From Chara braunii (lineage: Eukaryota; Streptophyta; Charophyceae; Charales; Characeae), in NCBI GenBank assembly GCA_003427395.1, contig BFEA01000244.1:1102497-1135842 (forward strand): a stretch of DNA of 33,346 nucleotides, written 5' to 3'. Shown piece by piece: positions 1 through 10,312 of the stretch. Numbering within the stretch: the stretch's first letter is position 1; each line of letters opens with the position of its first letter. Made by a program: the position numbers and the translations under genes. Under the pieces are notes generated by a model that was not told the origin of the DNA, did not search any database, and saw nothing but the letters and a program-made list of their open reading frames with translations.

Positions 1-40
1 GGAGAGAGAAGAGAGAGCACTGACAGTGCTGCCAGTCTGA

Positions 41-176
41 AGACTCTGACGTTCTGAATTGAACTGCAAAGTTTGAACTTTTAAGTTATATATGAACTTA
101 TGAACTTAAGACTCTGACGTTCTGAATTGAACTGTGAAGTTCGAACTTTTAAGTTATATATGAACTTGTGAACTTG
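41..176. repeat. Two-copy 68-bp tandem repeat
   Basis: Two adjacent 68-bp units (41-108 and 109-176) both start AGACTCTGACGTTCTGAATT and share the TTTTAAGTTATATATGAACTT core. They differ at only a few positions, so the duplication is fairly recent. Each unit also contains several internal GAACTT words. No coding potential is seen. Confidence 0.9.
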
Positions 177-410
177 AGTTACTAAATCCAAAGTTCAAAG
201 TCCAAAGTTAATCATACTTTTTTCAAAAAAAGGTTCTCTGTTTCTTTAGTCTTGTGCCTGCTTTGCACTGTTTGCAACTCTGCATGTCTGCTAGTTAAAT
301 GTGGTGGTTGATTTGCTGCAAGACAATGTGCTCTGCTGTGTGAAGTACAGAGTGCAAAGCAGGTAAGTGCCTGCCAACACCCCCACCCAACCCCTCCCCC
401 ACCCCCGGTG

Positions 411-429
411 GGTTTTTTTTTTTTTTTTT
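411..429 (+). repeat. Poly-T tract
   Basis: A homopolymer run of T sits between a C-rich stretch (386-406) and the CCGG cluster. It could be the reversed poly-A tail of an old retro-insertion, but no element body is recognisable beside it. Confidence 0.7.
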
Positions 430-432
430 CGT

Positions 433-577
433 CCGGACATTGTTTGCACCCCCAGGACCGGTCCGAACTGTAGGGTGTCCGGTTATGTCCGGTGTCCGGT
501 GATGTCCGGATCACCGGACAGTCCGGACCGGTCCAGACACTGGTCCGGAAGACAGTCCGGAAGTGTCTGGTGTCCGG
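433..577. repeat. Cluster of 12 CCGG sites in degenerate GTCCGG repeats
   Basis: Within 145 bp there are twelve CCGG tetranucleotides, mostly in the words GTCCGG, TCCGGA and ACCGGTCC. Several are perfect palindromes (TCCGGA, ACCGGT). The spacing is irregular, so this is a motif cluster rather than a clean tandem array. An open frame runs through it on both strands, but its composition is simply that of the repeated word. The function is unknown. It is CpG-dense compared with the AT-rich DNA that follows. Confidence 0.8.
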
Positions 578-589
578 GTCCGCGGTTAC

Positions 590-764
590 CATGATTTGAA
601 GCTTCCCTTTTTTTTTTCGAAATTTCACGATCGAAATTACTTTTTTTTCCTCGAAATTATTTCTTTTCCAAATTACTTTTGTACTATTCTCGAAAATACG
701 TCGCAATTAATTCGCTAGTTCCACAAAATCTTTTTGAAATACTTCACAATTAAATCACCCCTTT
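590..764. other. AT-rich GAAATT-motif tract, left half
   Basis: This AT-rich noncoding stretch is built from words such as CGAAATT and AAATTAC. The same style resumes at 9553, beyond element A, so the two parts were one tract before A inserted. No gene is seen. Confidence 0.7.
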
Positions 765-1587
765 TGCAAGGAAGATGAGCAATAGTGAACTTCGGCAATC
801 AAACAGCATCATACACATGAGACCAGATAGTCGTGACCTCGAACCAATAGCTGAATTGCATAACGAGTTTCACCAAATAAGAGCACACCAAAAGCTCATA
901 ATTGACAATGCTGGAATAGTCTCATCATCATCAACGAAGAACCAATGTTGATATCCTATCCGGCGCTCAGCGCCCAGACTACGAATGGCAGATCCTATCT
1001 AGCCTAGACTACAATGCCGCTGATGACGTCAACAACTTTCCAAGTACGAGCAGACCTCGGCCAATGCCGCACGCGTCAAGCACCAGGTATGTCTCTCGTA
1101 TCACTCATAACCTCGTTCCCCAACTCACAGATGCCACTTGCACCCAAGGACCACCATGCGCCCCATCCAACATACAGCAGCGCAGCTCGGATATGGCTGC
1201 CTGCTCCTTCCAGCTCGCCCGTGAGCTCGTGAGCGTGGCAGGTGATAGTGCAGCAGCGCTTGCGCACAAAGCAGCCAGTGCCCGAATGTCCAATGCGTGG
1301 GCTGGCCCTTTCCTAAATGGAAGTGGCCAGCCTGCTTACGTGCAGCCTGGCTGCGCTGGGCCCCTGCCCAGAAGCTTCTGGTAGGCCCAGGGAGGCTGAG
1401 CCTCAGGCCAAATGAATCAGGCCCAGGGCCACCCACAGTTACCCGTGCCCAACTGCCTGAATTTTTCCCCAGTTGCGAAGTAGTCCAAAGTAGGCCTCTT
1501 GTCGTTTGTCAGGCCTGCCTTCACTTAGGGCAGCCGACCTGTTGCAAAGAAGGGCCCAGTAGGGCTTATCGAGGCCTATGCCTCACA
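765..1587 (-). repeat. Element A 3' LTR
   Basis: This copy aligns along its length with 8742-9552. It starts TGCAAGGAAGATGAGCAAT and ends CCTCACA. Relative to the other copy it carries an extra stretch of about 15 bp near 1333-1348. The small open frames inside it are not conserved as protein and are treated as chance. Confidence 0.93.
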
Positions 1588-1598
1588 TTCCCTCCTCC
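1588..1598 (-). other. Element A polypurine tract
   Basis: Read on the minus strand this is GGAGGAGGGAA, lying directly against the TG that opens the 3' LTR. That is the expected position for the primer of plus-strand DNA synthesis. Confidence 0.8.
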
Positions 1599-1606
1599 AT
1601 ACTTCG

Positions 1607-3088
1607 CTAGTCCTCTGAGAAGTTCAATCTTCGATAAATCTGGCACTTTCCCTTCTGCAGAGACATTTCATATTGGGTCACAACCTGAGGAGCGGTCTGC
1701 ATCAGTTCCTCCCTGGTAAACCATCGGTCCTCCTTTGGATCAGTGTGATGTCTGAACCGAACTCTATACTGTAGCTTCGGTTTTGGAGGACGTCCTCCGC
1801 CTGTCGGTCTTGGAACTGGCATCTCCTTGTGATCAATGATGTCATCGATGTCGACCTCTCCATCCATGGTTGGGGGCAGCATAGAGCGATGAGAGGGAAA
1901 CTGATCAGTTTCTCTGGACGGTGCAAGCTTAGAGGAGTGAAATACTGGATATGTGCGTAGGTGACCAGGGATACGAATAACATAAGAAGGACCATCCGGT
2001 TCATCTCCAACGACATCTAGAACCTCCCATGGTCTTAAGTATTGTGGCATGAGCGTGCGGGATATCCCGTGCACTTGTCCCAATTCTGAGGACTTGACCC
2101 AGACTCGGTCCCCTACCTAAGATGTGGACGGGCGGCGGTGTTTGTTCTCAGAATCTATCATCGCCGCCTGTGCTTTCTGCATTTGTTCCGCTGCCTGCTG
2201 CATCGTTTGTTCATATCGATAAGTAAATTCTAGTGTACCCGGTCCAACAGTTTGCTGGTTCTCAGGTAATAGAAAGTCTAGGGGCAGTCTAGGCTTGAAA
2301 GTTAGTAGCAGGCTGTTAGGGCTCACCCCTGTGGCGCTGTGCACAACGTTGTTGTATAAGCTGGCAATGAGAGCAAGCTTCTCATCCCAGTTCACCTGGT
2401 TGGGCTTGATGTAATGCCGCAGCAGGTGTTCTACAGCGCGGTTCATCTGCTCTGCTTGGCCGTTGGCCTTTGGGTGGTTCCCAGAGGTCATCTGCAGCTG
2501 TGTCCCCTGTTCTACAGCTGCAGCCTTCCACAACTCGCTAGTGAATTTGACATCCCGGTCACTCACGATAGACTTTGGTAATAAAAAATCTCTGACCCAA
2601 TTCTCTTTGAAAAGCCTAATGACGTACTCAGTCTTTGCTATTTTCGACATTGCAACTAATCAAGCATACTTACTAAACCTATCCACAATGACAAAGATGT
2701 GTCTCATTCAACTCTTGCTGGTGACGAGTGTGTCCATGAAGTCCATGGGCAGGCTCTCACCAGACCTTTCTGGTATCGGAAGGGGCTTGAGGAGCCCAAG
2801 AGGGGCCTGTGTACGGGGCTTGTCTCTTTGACAGACCTGACAAGTCTCCACGTACAGCTTGGCATCTCTCATCATCATGGGCCACCAAAACCGCTGCAGC
2901 AGATCGACTGCAGTCTTCTTGAGCCCAAAATGTCCGGTGGCATCATGACACTCACTGAAAAATAAACTATGCAAAGACTCCCTATTGGGAACACACAAAC
3001 GTTTATTCCCGGCCTTCTCAAGGAATAGCAGGTCGTTGACCAACTCAAAATTGGCAGAAGTGATTTTATCCTTCGCCCGAGTCTGCAA
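1607..3088 (-). pseudogene. Element A integrase with C-terminal chromodomain-like region, broken
   Basis: This region encodes the integrase, which would insert retrotransposon cDNA. It survives in three pieces. Piece 2708-3088 holds the zinc-binding region (HDATGHFG, then CQVCQRDK) and runs into the catalytic core with the first Asp in IVDRFSKYA. An in-frame TGA (2660-2662) follows. Piece 2117-2650 holds the second Asp (IVSDRDVKF) and the Glu (HPKANGQAEQMNR), so the DDE triad is visible across the break. Piece 1607-2083 carries the C-terminal domain (YVIRIPGHLRTYPVFHSSKL) and a chromodomain-like end (YRVRFRHHTDPKEDRWFTRE). The same layout is seen in element D. The breaks make it non-functional. 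Confidence 0.9.
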
Positions 3089-3648
3089 ATGATCTCGGAC
3101 ATAAACTGATCCTTGCGGCAGGCCTCCACCATAGAGCGAGTAACATCGTCCGCAAGCCCAAACTCAGTGATCAGCGCACCGGAGAAATTTGGTCTACGCG
3201 ACAGCACATCAACAACCTTGTTGTACTCGCGCTTGATGTACTGGGGCTCGAAGTCATACTGCTCTATGACTTCAATCCAACGCTTCAGAGTGTCGGAGAG
3301 CACAGGCTGGGTTCTCATCCATTTCAGGGTCTGGTGATCAGTCCCGACGTAGAAGAACCTCCCAAGGAGACAGTGCCTCCAATGGGTGAGCGCCTTGTAG
3401 ATCGCATAGAGTTCCTTCCCATAGGTGGACTTAGCCAACTTCTGAGAGGGCATCTTTTTGGACATGTACTCAACTGGCCTCAACTTTGGCCCCTCCTGCT
3501 GCGCGAGCACGGCGCCTATGCCATATTGACTAGCATCCGTGGTTACTATTAACGGTTTGTCAGGATCCGGAAGTTTCAAGACCTCATGATGCGTCAACGT
3601 ATCTGAAAGCATCCTCGCACCTGTCTGTCCACTCCCATGGGGTGTCAA
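3089..3648 (-). pseudogene. Element A RNase H domain, broken
   Basis: This is the RNase H domain of the pol polyprotein, which degrades the RNA strand of the RNA-DNA hybrid during reverse transcription. The Ty3-type motifs are present in order: VTTDASQYGIGAVLAQQ, the STYGKELYAIYKALTHWRH block, VGTDHQTLKWM, and VVDVLSRR where most relatives have ADALSRR. All four acidic catalytic residues can be recognised. The frame is lost upstream of 3584-3648, where it overlaps the RT piece, and again downstream near 3088 before integrase. It would be part of one polyprotein with RT in the intact ancestor. Confidence 0.88.
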
Positions 3649-4563
3649 GGCGAGTCAGGTCAGTCAAAGGGGCGGCCACCATACTATAGTTCTTAACAAA
3701 GTTACGGTAGTAGTCGGTCATCCCTAAGAAAAACATCATCTCAGTCACAGACAGAGGATGCGGCCAGTCATGAATGTTGACCACCTTCGCGTCATCAGGC
3801 TTCAATCCCTCCGCGGAAATCTCATGACCCAAGTACAAGATACGGGTGCGGCCAAACTCACATTTCTCCCCGTTTATCTTGAACTTGTGCTGCCGAAGGA
3901 AACTGAGGACTTTGTCTAAGTGCGCTACATGCTCCTCGACAGTCCTACTAAAATTAAGTATGCCATCGAGGTACACGATGATAAACTTATCCACGTAGTC
4001 ATGAAATATCCGATTGATAGCGTGCTGAAAGGTGCCAGGAGCATTGCAAAGGCCGAAGGCATCACCACAAACTCGTACAAACCGTACCTGGTCTGAAATG
4101 CGGTTTTGTGTTGATCCTCTGGATTGCAATCTGATGGTACCCGGACTTCAAATCTATCTTACGGAAGTACCGACACCCTTGCACTCTATCTAGCAAATCG
4201 TCGATGCACGGTAGGGCCTCTCTTTTCTTGACAGTGATGGCATTGAGGCCCCTATAGTCAATGGACATCCTCAATGTTCCCCCCTTCTACGGTACAAATA
4301 GGACTGGAGATCCATAAGGAAAAACACTCGGTCGGATCCAAGTTCATCCAACCCTTCTCTACGAGTTCCTCGAGTTGTCGGCGAAGCTCATCAACCTCGC
4401 CTGGAGACATCCGATAGATCTTACCCTTTGGGAAGTTTGGGATGCTAGACCCTGGGATAATCTCTTTCGCGTGGACGACCTCCCTCTCAACAACCCCTGT
4501 AGGCTCTTCAAATAGATCACGACACTTGACAACTACTTCCTCTATCTCCGCCGGCATTTTCAC
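3584..4563 (-). pseudogene. Element A reverse transcriptase, frameshifted and catalytically mutated
   Basis: RT copies the element RNA into DNA. Three overlapping pieces remain. The piece 4258-4563 carries the linker before RT and the start of the fingers (IYRMSPGEVDELRRQL). The piece 4062-4274 carries MRMSIDYRGLNAITVKK and the first catalytic Asp in FRKIDLKSGYHQI. The piece 3584-4129 carries the palm, thumb and connection region (LGHEISAEGLKPDDAK). The active-site box reads YLDGIL where an active enzyme has YLDDIL, so one of the paired aspartates is Gly (codon at 3962-3964). The frameshifts near 4260 and 4110 would also stop translation. Confidence 0.92.
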
Positions 4564-4589
4564 TGGCTCGCTTGTTGCAGAGACATAGA

Positions 4590-5264
4590 CTAGTACATAC
4601 CCTCCTTTGAATTCTGCTTATAATAGTTATAGAACGCGGCCGCACACATGCATCCGTAGGACTCAATCAGACTACAAGTTTTGAACTTACGTAATTTGGC
4701 GTTCCCTCCACCTGGCAAAGTGTGTTTGACCACTTTTCGGTCCCAGTCAAACTGGGGCTGTGCTACGGAGAGGTAGTACATACCTAACAAGATATCCATG
4801 GGGAGATCATCGCTCATTAGGAACAAAACGTGATGTCTCAGTTCCCCTCCCGTGTACGAGAAAAAACACTCAACATCCTCGAGGTAGTCGTTGACTACCA
4901 TGCGCTGTTTGTTGGCACAGGTCCACTCCACAGGTCGACTCAGGTGTTGCACTCGCCCCTGTAAGCGCAGTCTCTCAACACACGCGCGACTGATGAAGTT
5001 CCTAGTCGAGCAAGTGTCATAATAGGCCCCGGCCTTGCGGCCGCCGATGACTACCTCGCCGACGAACATCTCTCCCTTAGGGGATTTGGCTAATGCCGTC
5101 CAAGAAGCTAGTGGGTTTGATCTAGACCACTCCTCCTCTAGCTCCTCTAAGGATTCAAACACATTTATCGAAAAGAGGCTTGATGGGTCTGAATATGCTT
5201 GCGGGACGACGATGGAGGCAGCAGCTTGGGCTGTCTCTCGAGATGGTGAGGGTGTGTCCACCAC
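4590..5264 (-). pseudogene. Element A aspartic protease region with altered active site
   Basis: This frame encodes the retropepsin-like protease that cuts the Gag-Pol polyprotein. The pattern FVGEVVIGGRKAGAYYDTCS followed by TRNFIS matches the region around the active site. The residue after Asp-Thr is Cys (codon at 5010-5012) where the family has Gly (DSG or DTG). The second half keeps the typical hydrophobic segment LPMDILLGMYYLS before FDW. With the glycine lost, activity is doubtful. The frame ends just before the RT-proximal region at 4563. Confidence 0.82.
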
Positions 5265-5315
5265 CTCGACCCTAGCAGGAACAACTACTATTCCTACTGG
5301 CCCGACATGTTTCCC

Positions 5316-5544
5316 GGAGCAGTGCCAGAAGTAGGTTTGTTATTCTGTTATTTGAAATTCCTTTTGTTTTCAAGAGTCTCATTTTCACATTAACGCTTTT
5401 AGCCTTTTTAGTATTAATTCCAAGAATAGGAAACTCTAAATCTTTTTTGGAATCATCCCTATTTGATACCATTTTACGATAACCTTTCAAATCATCCTTT
5501 TTGACAATTTCATCCATAATAAAACTTGAGGAGCAGTGTCAGAA
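5316..5544. other. 199-bp AT-rich insert flanked by 15-bp direct repeats, inside element A
   Basis: The words GGAGCAGTGCCAGAA (5316-5330) and GGAGCAGTGTCAGAA (5530-5544) bracket 199 bp (5331-5529) that is far more AT-rich than the gag and protease DNA on either side. Read on the minus strand the insert stays open and encodes a Lys/Asn/Ile-rich stretch (DEIVKKDDLKGYRKM and onward). The flanking repeat looks like a target-site or repair duplication. The source is not recognised. An organellar fragment or filler DNA captured at a break are possibilities. Confidence 0.7.
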
Positions 5545-7468
5545 CTGTTGGCCACATTGCTATTAACGGGAGCGGTGGATCCCAACACCTTCCCCATCGT
5601 AGGCGGGATCTTTTCGGTCACCTTCTTATTCCGACACTTGAACTGGTTATGGCCATATTGGCCACAACGGATACAAGCCTGCCGCGTGTACCGATCTCTC
5701 CACAGGTCCTTAGTGAGACCCGCTTTCTTCCACGGAGGAGCGTTGGGGTCAACTTGACTCCTAGACGGGGAACCTCCACGGCGTCTACCGGTCGCCTTAC
5801 CTTTTTGAGCTATGGCAGCGAGTACTCCACGCCCTGAAGCTTCTACTCTGCCGGCCTCTGAACCCACTCCCGACTGGATGTCGTTGTCCAATTCGATGGT
5901 GGAACCATCGTTGTCGACGAACATGATGCGTCCCTTCGCTTTCCAGTTGGGAGGCAGTGACTTTCTCCTACCATCAGTTGTGGGTGTCTGACCATGCCCT
6001 ATCTTTGCTTCCAGGTCTAGGGCCTTCTTGCTGAACGAGGGAAAGTTATGCATGTTGATGTTGGCCTCACGTGCCAACTGATTCCTGAGAGGCATAGGAA
6101 AGCATCTCAGGTAGGAGGTGAGTAAAATCTGGGGGTCATAGCGAACCTGAGGGACATAGATCAGACGCTCTACAACGTCAGTGGCCTTTCTTACTGACTT
6201 AAACTGCCTTGTGTGCAGTGTAAGGATCGCATCAGTAGCCTTTTGGGCCTCCTGAGGATCATGCCACATGTCTTCCACTAACTTGAGAAAGTCATCCAGT
6301 TTCTGGGTGACCGCCCAAGCGCGAAAGTCATGACCGTACCCCTGTAGCTGCACTAAACCACTCAACCATCTTGCTGCACTCCCCTCTAGATAGGAGGCAG
6401 CCACAAGCACTTCCTTGTGCGGCAAGGTAAGTTTGCACTTGACTTAGACCTGCACTGCCCTCAACCAAGTGTCGAGGTCTTCGCCCCTCTCATCCCCTAT
6501 AAAGGGTTTAGGAGCAGTGATGGCCGTCTTTGGAACCCACTGACTATGTCCCGGTACCTGGACCATTCCGGGCTGTGGACGTTGTGGTGCAGGCGGCTGC
6601 ACTAGCTGTTGCTGGGGCTGTGTACCCTGCGGCTGTGCAGGCTGCCCGCTTACGGCAACCTGCGACGGAGGTTGGGAAAACACTGTCTGTACAAAAACCT
6701 GTACACTAGGACCTGCTGAAAACCTGCCTGCTAACGGCATACCTAGGGAAACGGTTTGGACCGATGTTGGGAAGACATATGGGGATACCCCAGTCACCGG
6801 TGGAACATAAGGAGGAGGTTGTACAACGGGCCAGGCACCAGGCCCAGACAACAATGGTGCTGCCTGCGCTCGCCCGACCAGCAGGGCCAGACTCTACTGG
6901 ATGTCCCGAAGGAGAGTCGTGCGGTGGTCCTGCATCTCTACAACTCCTAGCAGGGCTGTCCGCAACGTTCTCACATCTGCATCCATGTGCGTCAGGTCCA
7001 TTCCCTCTAACTCATTCACGTCCGCTTGTCTCCGCTGCATCCTAGCTCTTCTTCTAATCATTCTTTCCTTCTTCGCTTTTATCTCTCCTAAAGCCTTATG
7101 TAGTTGTGCCTCCTGCAGTGCTGCCTACTGTATGGTGATCTCATCGGAAGTCAACACTAATGGTTGGCTTGCCATGACACCGGTGGACTGACTAAGGGTC
7201 TGCGCGACCGTTGACCCTACGATCCCTGAACTGCTAGCCTGGGAACTCTGCTGCGTAGCAGTTGCCATAGTTGCTGAAGCTGCGGTTTTGCTTGCGGATC
7301 CCTGTTGGCCTCTGCTGCCCAAGCCCTTCGCTGCTGCTGCTGCTGCCTCTCCCTTTGCTGGCGGAACAACAACCTATCACCCTCGGGTCCTAATGCCACG
7401 TGGGCAATCGGGCGTCTAGCCGATCGCAAGATCCGGTCATCCTCACTAGTGGAATCCCTATCGCTCAT
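5545..7468 (-). pseudogene. Element A Gag, broken
   Basis: This is the Gag structural polyprotein, which forms the particle and binds element RNA. The chosen start is an ATG at 7466-7468. The N-terminal part is Gln-rich (RERQQQQQRRAWAAE), then comes a basic helical stretch (ALGEIKAKKERMIRRRARMQ), then a Pro/Gln-rich spacer. The capsid-like domain follows (FIGDERGEDLDTWLRAVQV to about RKKALDLEAKIG-like sequence near 6010). A CCHC zinc knuckle, CIRCGQYGHNQFKC, lies at 5634-5675. Breaks include a frameshift between about 7217 and 7322 and in-frame stops near 7125, 6894 and 6444. The zinc knuckle itself keeps all four ligands. Confidence 0.88.
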
Positions 7469-8727
7469 AAGCTACAAAACTGTACACAATCTGCACTAAG
7501 ACACTCTTTGATGCTTACCGCAGCGTAGTGCACAGACCGACTTATAATTAAACTAATTAATCGAAGGTTGCGTCAAAGAGTATATACATTTGGGTCCAAC
7601 AGGTAAGTTCAAGTTCCTACAAACGAAACTACTTTGACTTTGACTAGTTCGCAAACAGAAGCACAATGAACAGAAAACAATTCTAAACTATGTTGTCTGT
7701 CAGATGTTAATGATTGTACATCTAACTAATCAAAATAAAAATAGAATCATTTGTTGGGTCTGTTTGCATAGTGGGATCTTGCCCAAACTGATCACCTGGA
7801 ATCTACCCCTCCCTCAGTTCTCCTTGAATGTATCTTGTCGTCAAAGTCCCTGAGCAATCCGGACATCGTGCATGTCTAAAGGTGTGCACATGGCCTACCC
7901 CTGTGCCCCGAGTCCTGCTGAGCTGGCCATCCCTGCACAATATTTATCCTTGTGTGCAATGAGCCTTACACCGACGGATTGGCTGATCAAGAGACGTTTA
8001 TATGGACGACCCCCAAAGTCCTCAGGAATTCTTTAACATCGCAGACAGGACGACAATCACAGCCAATGGAAGGTACCCTGCCGGTGCTTATTTATAGACG
8101 CCCGGTCTCGTCTGTCCCCTAGAGCTGGCCTGCCCTTCAGAACCCCTCTACAACGCAACGAGCAGACAAAGGACAAAGCAGCAAAGCATGCATGCTCTAC
8201 TCCCGATGGGTTGGCATGGTGACCGTGACCCAGTGCTTCATCCAGGGCCCTTCAGATAGCACCGCTCTCTCCTTCCAGATGCTCTGACGACTCTCAAGGT
8301 TGAGCGCACACGACTCCTCACATGAGAGGACTCTCAAGACAGAACACACATCCTCACGGTAAGAAGTGTCGAAGAGGGTAGATAAGGTTAGGTGCAATGT
8401 ACCTCAAAATAGTTGCCCCCAACCACAGATATTCTCACCACATGACCCGATGTTGATTGTGATGATCAATCGCTGCTTCGGCACAACCAGCATTGCACAA
8501 CCGTTCCACCTCACCATCAATCACACATCGGATAATTCTCATCACACTGCGAACACCCAATAATCACCGCTTAGCCTTCCTGGCGAACCCCTCTTTACCT
8601 GGGTCGCCTACTTATCTTAGCCCTCCTCACTACACACGTCCCACGGCACGGTCGCTCACCGCACCCACCACGTGCATGTATCGCATTAGGCAGAAGATAA
8701 GCGCCAGATTAGCGCACCGAACCACAT
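7469..8727 (-). other. Element A 5' leader
   Basis: These 1.26 kb between the PBS and the gag start contain no frame that I can support. They are the untranslated leader of element A. No similarity to other parts of the window was noticed. Confidence 0.7.
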
Positions 8728-8738
8728 CTCTGATACCA
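8728..8738 (-). other. Element A primer-binding site, initiator-Met tRNA type
   Basis: On the minus strand this reads TGGTATCAGAG, three bases inside the 5' LTR. It matches the 3' end complement of plant initiator methionine tRNA, the usual primer for Ty3/gypsy elements. Confidence 0.88.
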
Positions 8739-8741
8739 AAT

Positions 8742-9552
8742 TGCAAGGAAGATGAGCAATACCGAACTTCAGCAATCAAACAACATCATACACATGAGAC
8801 CAGATAGATGTGACCTCGAACCAATAGCAGAATTGCATCACGAGTTTCACCAAAAAATAAGAGCACACCAAAAGCTCATAATTGACAATGCTAGAATAGT
8901 CTCATCATCGTCAACGAAGAACCAATGTTGATATCCTATCTGGCGCTCGGCGCCCAGACTACGAATGGCAGATCCTATCTAGCCTAGACTACAATGCCGC
9001 TGATGACGTCAACAACTTCCCAAGTACGAGCAGACCTCGGCCAGTGCCGCACATGTCAAGCACCAGGAATGTCTCCCGTATCACTCACAATCTCATTCCC
9101 CAACTCATAGATGCCACGTGCACCCAAGGACCACCATGCGCCCCATCCAGCATANAGCAGCNCAGCTCGGCTATGGCTGCCTGCTCCTTCCAGCTTGCCC
9201 GTGAGCGCGTGAGCCTGACATGCGATAGCGTAGCAGCGCTTGTGCACAAAGCAGCCAGTGCCCGAATGTCCAATGCGTGGGTTGGCCCTTTCCTAAATGG
9301 AAGTGGCCAGCCTGGCTGCGTTGGGCCCCTGCCCTGAAGCTTCCAATAGGCCCAGGGAGGCTGAGCCTCTGGCCAAACAAATCAGGCCCAGGGCCACCGA
9401 CCGTTACCCGTGCCCAACTGCCTGAATTTTTCCCCAGTTGCGAAGTAGTCCAAAGTTGGCCTTTTGTCGTCTGTCGGGCCTACCTTCACTTAGGGCGACC
9501 GACCTGTTGCAAATAGGGGCCCAGTAGGGCTTACTGAGGGCTATGCCTCGCA
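8742..9552 (-). repeat. Element A 5' LTR
   Basis: This is the second LTR copy, beginning TGCAAGGAAGATGAGCAAT and ending CCTCGCA. It contains two undetermined bases, at 9155 and 9162. For the minus-strand element this copy would hold the promoter and transcription start. Confidence 0.93.
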
Positions 9553-10300
9553 CTTTTCACAAATTTCTTTGAAAATCTTTTCCGTTTGAAATTTTCCTTC
9601 CGAACTTCTCTTTTGCATTAATTAATTAGTTGTTCCTCAAAATTTTGAATTTCAAAATATTTTGAACTCATTACTTCTTTTCAAAATTTCTTTGAAATAT
9701 TTTGAAATTAATTATTTTTTTTTTCCTCAAAATTTCTTTTTCTTTTTCGAAATTTCTTGAATACTTGAGAATTAATTCATCTCCTTTTGGAATACCCTTA
9801 ATTTCTTTCCAAATTTCTTGGAATCCTTTTGCAAATCATAATGATCCCTTTTCCGAAATTTGGAATTCACATTTTGAACTTTAAATTAATTACTTATTTT
9901 TACGAAATTATCTCGAAATTTCTGTTCTTTGTTGACATTTCACGTTTGAAATTAATCCCTTCCTTCGAAATTAACTATTATTTTTCCAAAATTTCAACGA
10001 AATACTTTAAAATTCCCCCTCCTAATTCTTTTTCTATAATTCGAAGATATTCCAAAATTTCACGTAAATAAAATTTTAAATAAATTCAAATTTATTTTCT
10101 TCCAATATTTTGAACAACGAATTTTGTAAATCTCTCCCTCAGATCCTTCAAAATTTTGTTCTACCCAAATTAATTTCGAATAAATAAAACTCGAATCAGA
10201 ATAAATTTATTTATTCAATATTAATTCCCTGCTTTCCAAAAACTTTTGGCAATTATCTTTATCTTTGAATTTACTGATAAGTAAATAAGGGATTGCCCCC
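9553..10300. other. AT-rich GAAATT-motif tract, right half
   Basis: About 750 bp is very AT-rich and dominated by the words AAATTTC, GAAATT and TTTGAAAT on both strands. It continues the 590-764 tract interrupted by element A. Only short low-complexity frames occur. It lies directly upstream of the element B gag, but it does not resemble the B LTR at 13160-13627, so it is not B's 5' LTR. Confidence 0.7.
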
Positions 10301-10312
10301 CCCAACCTCCAC

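Larger units (their letters stand above)
765..9552 (-). mobile_element. Element A: degenerate Ty3/gypsy LTR retrotransposon with chromodomain
   Basis: This is a complete minus-strand element of about 8.8 kb. Its direct-repeat LTRs (765-1587 and 8742-9552) begin TGCAAGGAA and end in CA. A PBS of initiator-Met type adjoins the right LTR and a polypurine tract adjoins the left LTR. The sequence CTTT lies just outside both ends (761-764 and 9553-9556), consistent with a target-site duplication. The internal order read on the minus strand is gag, protease, RT, RNase H, integrase, chromodomain-like tail, which is the Ty3/gypsy chromovirus order. Many stops and frameshifts, plus lost catalytic residues in protease and RT, mark it as dead. 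By eye the two LTRs differ at roughly 6% of positions plus indels, so the insertion is not recent. Confidence 0.95.

Noticed and set aside
212-706. Minus-strand open frame of 164 codons
   Set aside because: It runs through the poly-T tract, the C-rich stretch and the CCGG cluster. Its composition follows the simple sequence, and no domain is visible.
1013-1030. CTGATGA word in both element A LTRs (also near 8999), as a second hammerhead
   Set aside because: The word is followed by CGTCAACAAC with no stem II and no GAA box in place, so the hammerhead core is incomplete.
1064-1436. Overlapping open frames inside the left element A LTR
   Set aside because: They lie on both strands, and the other LTR has differing, shorter versions. 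LTRs do not normally encode protein.
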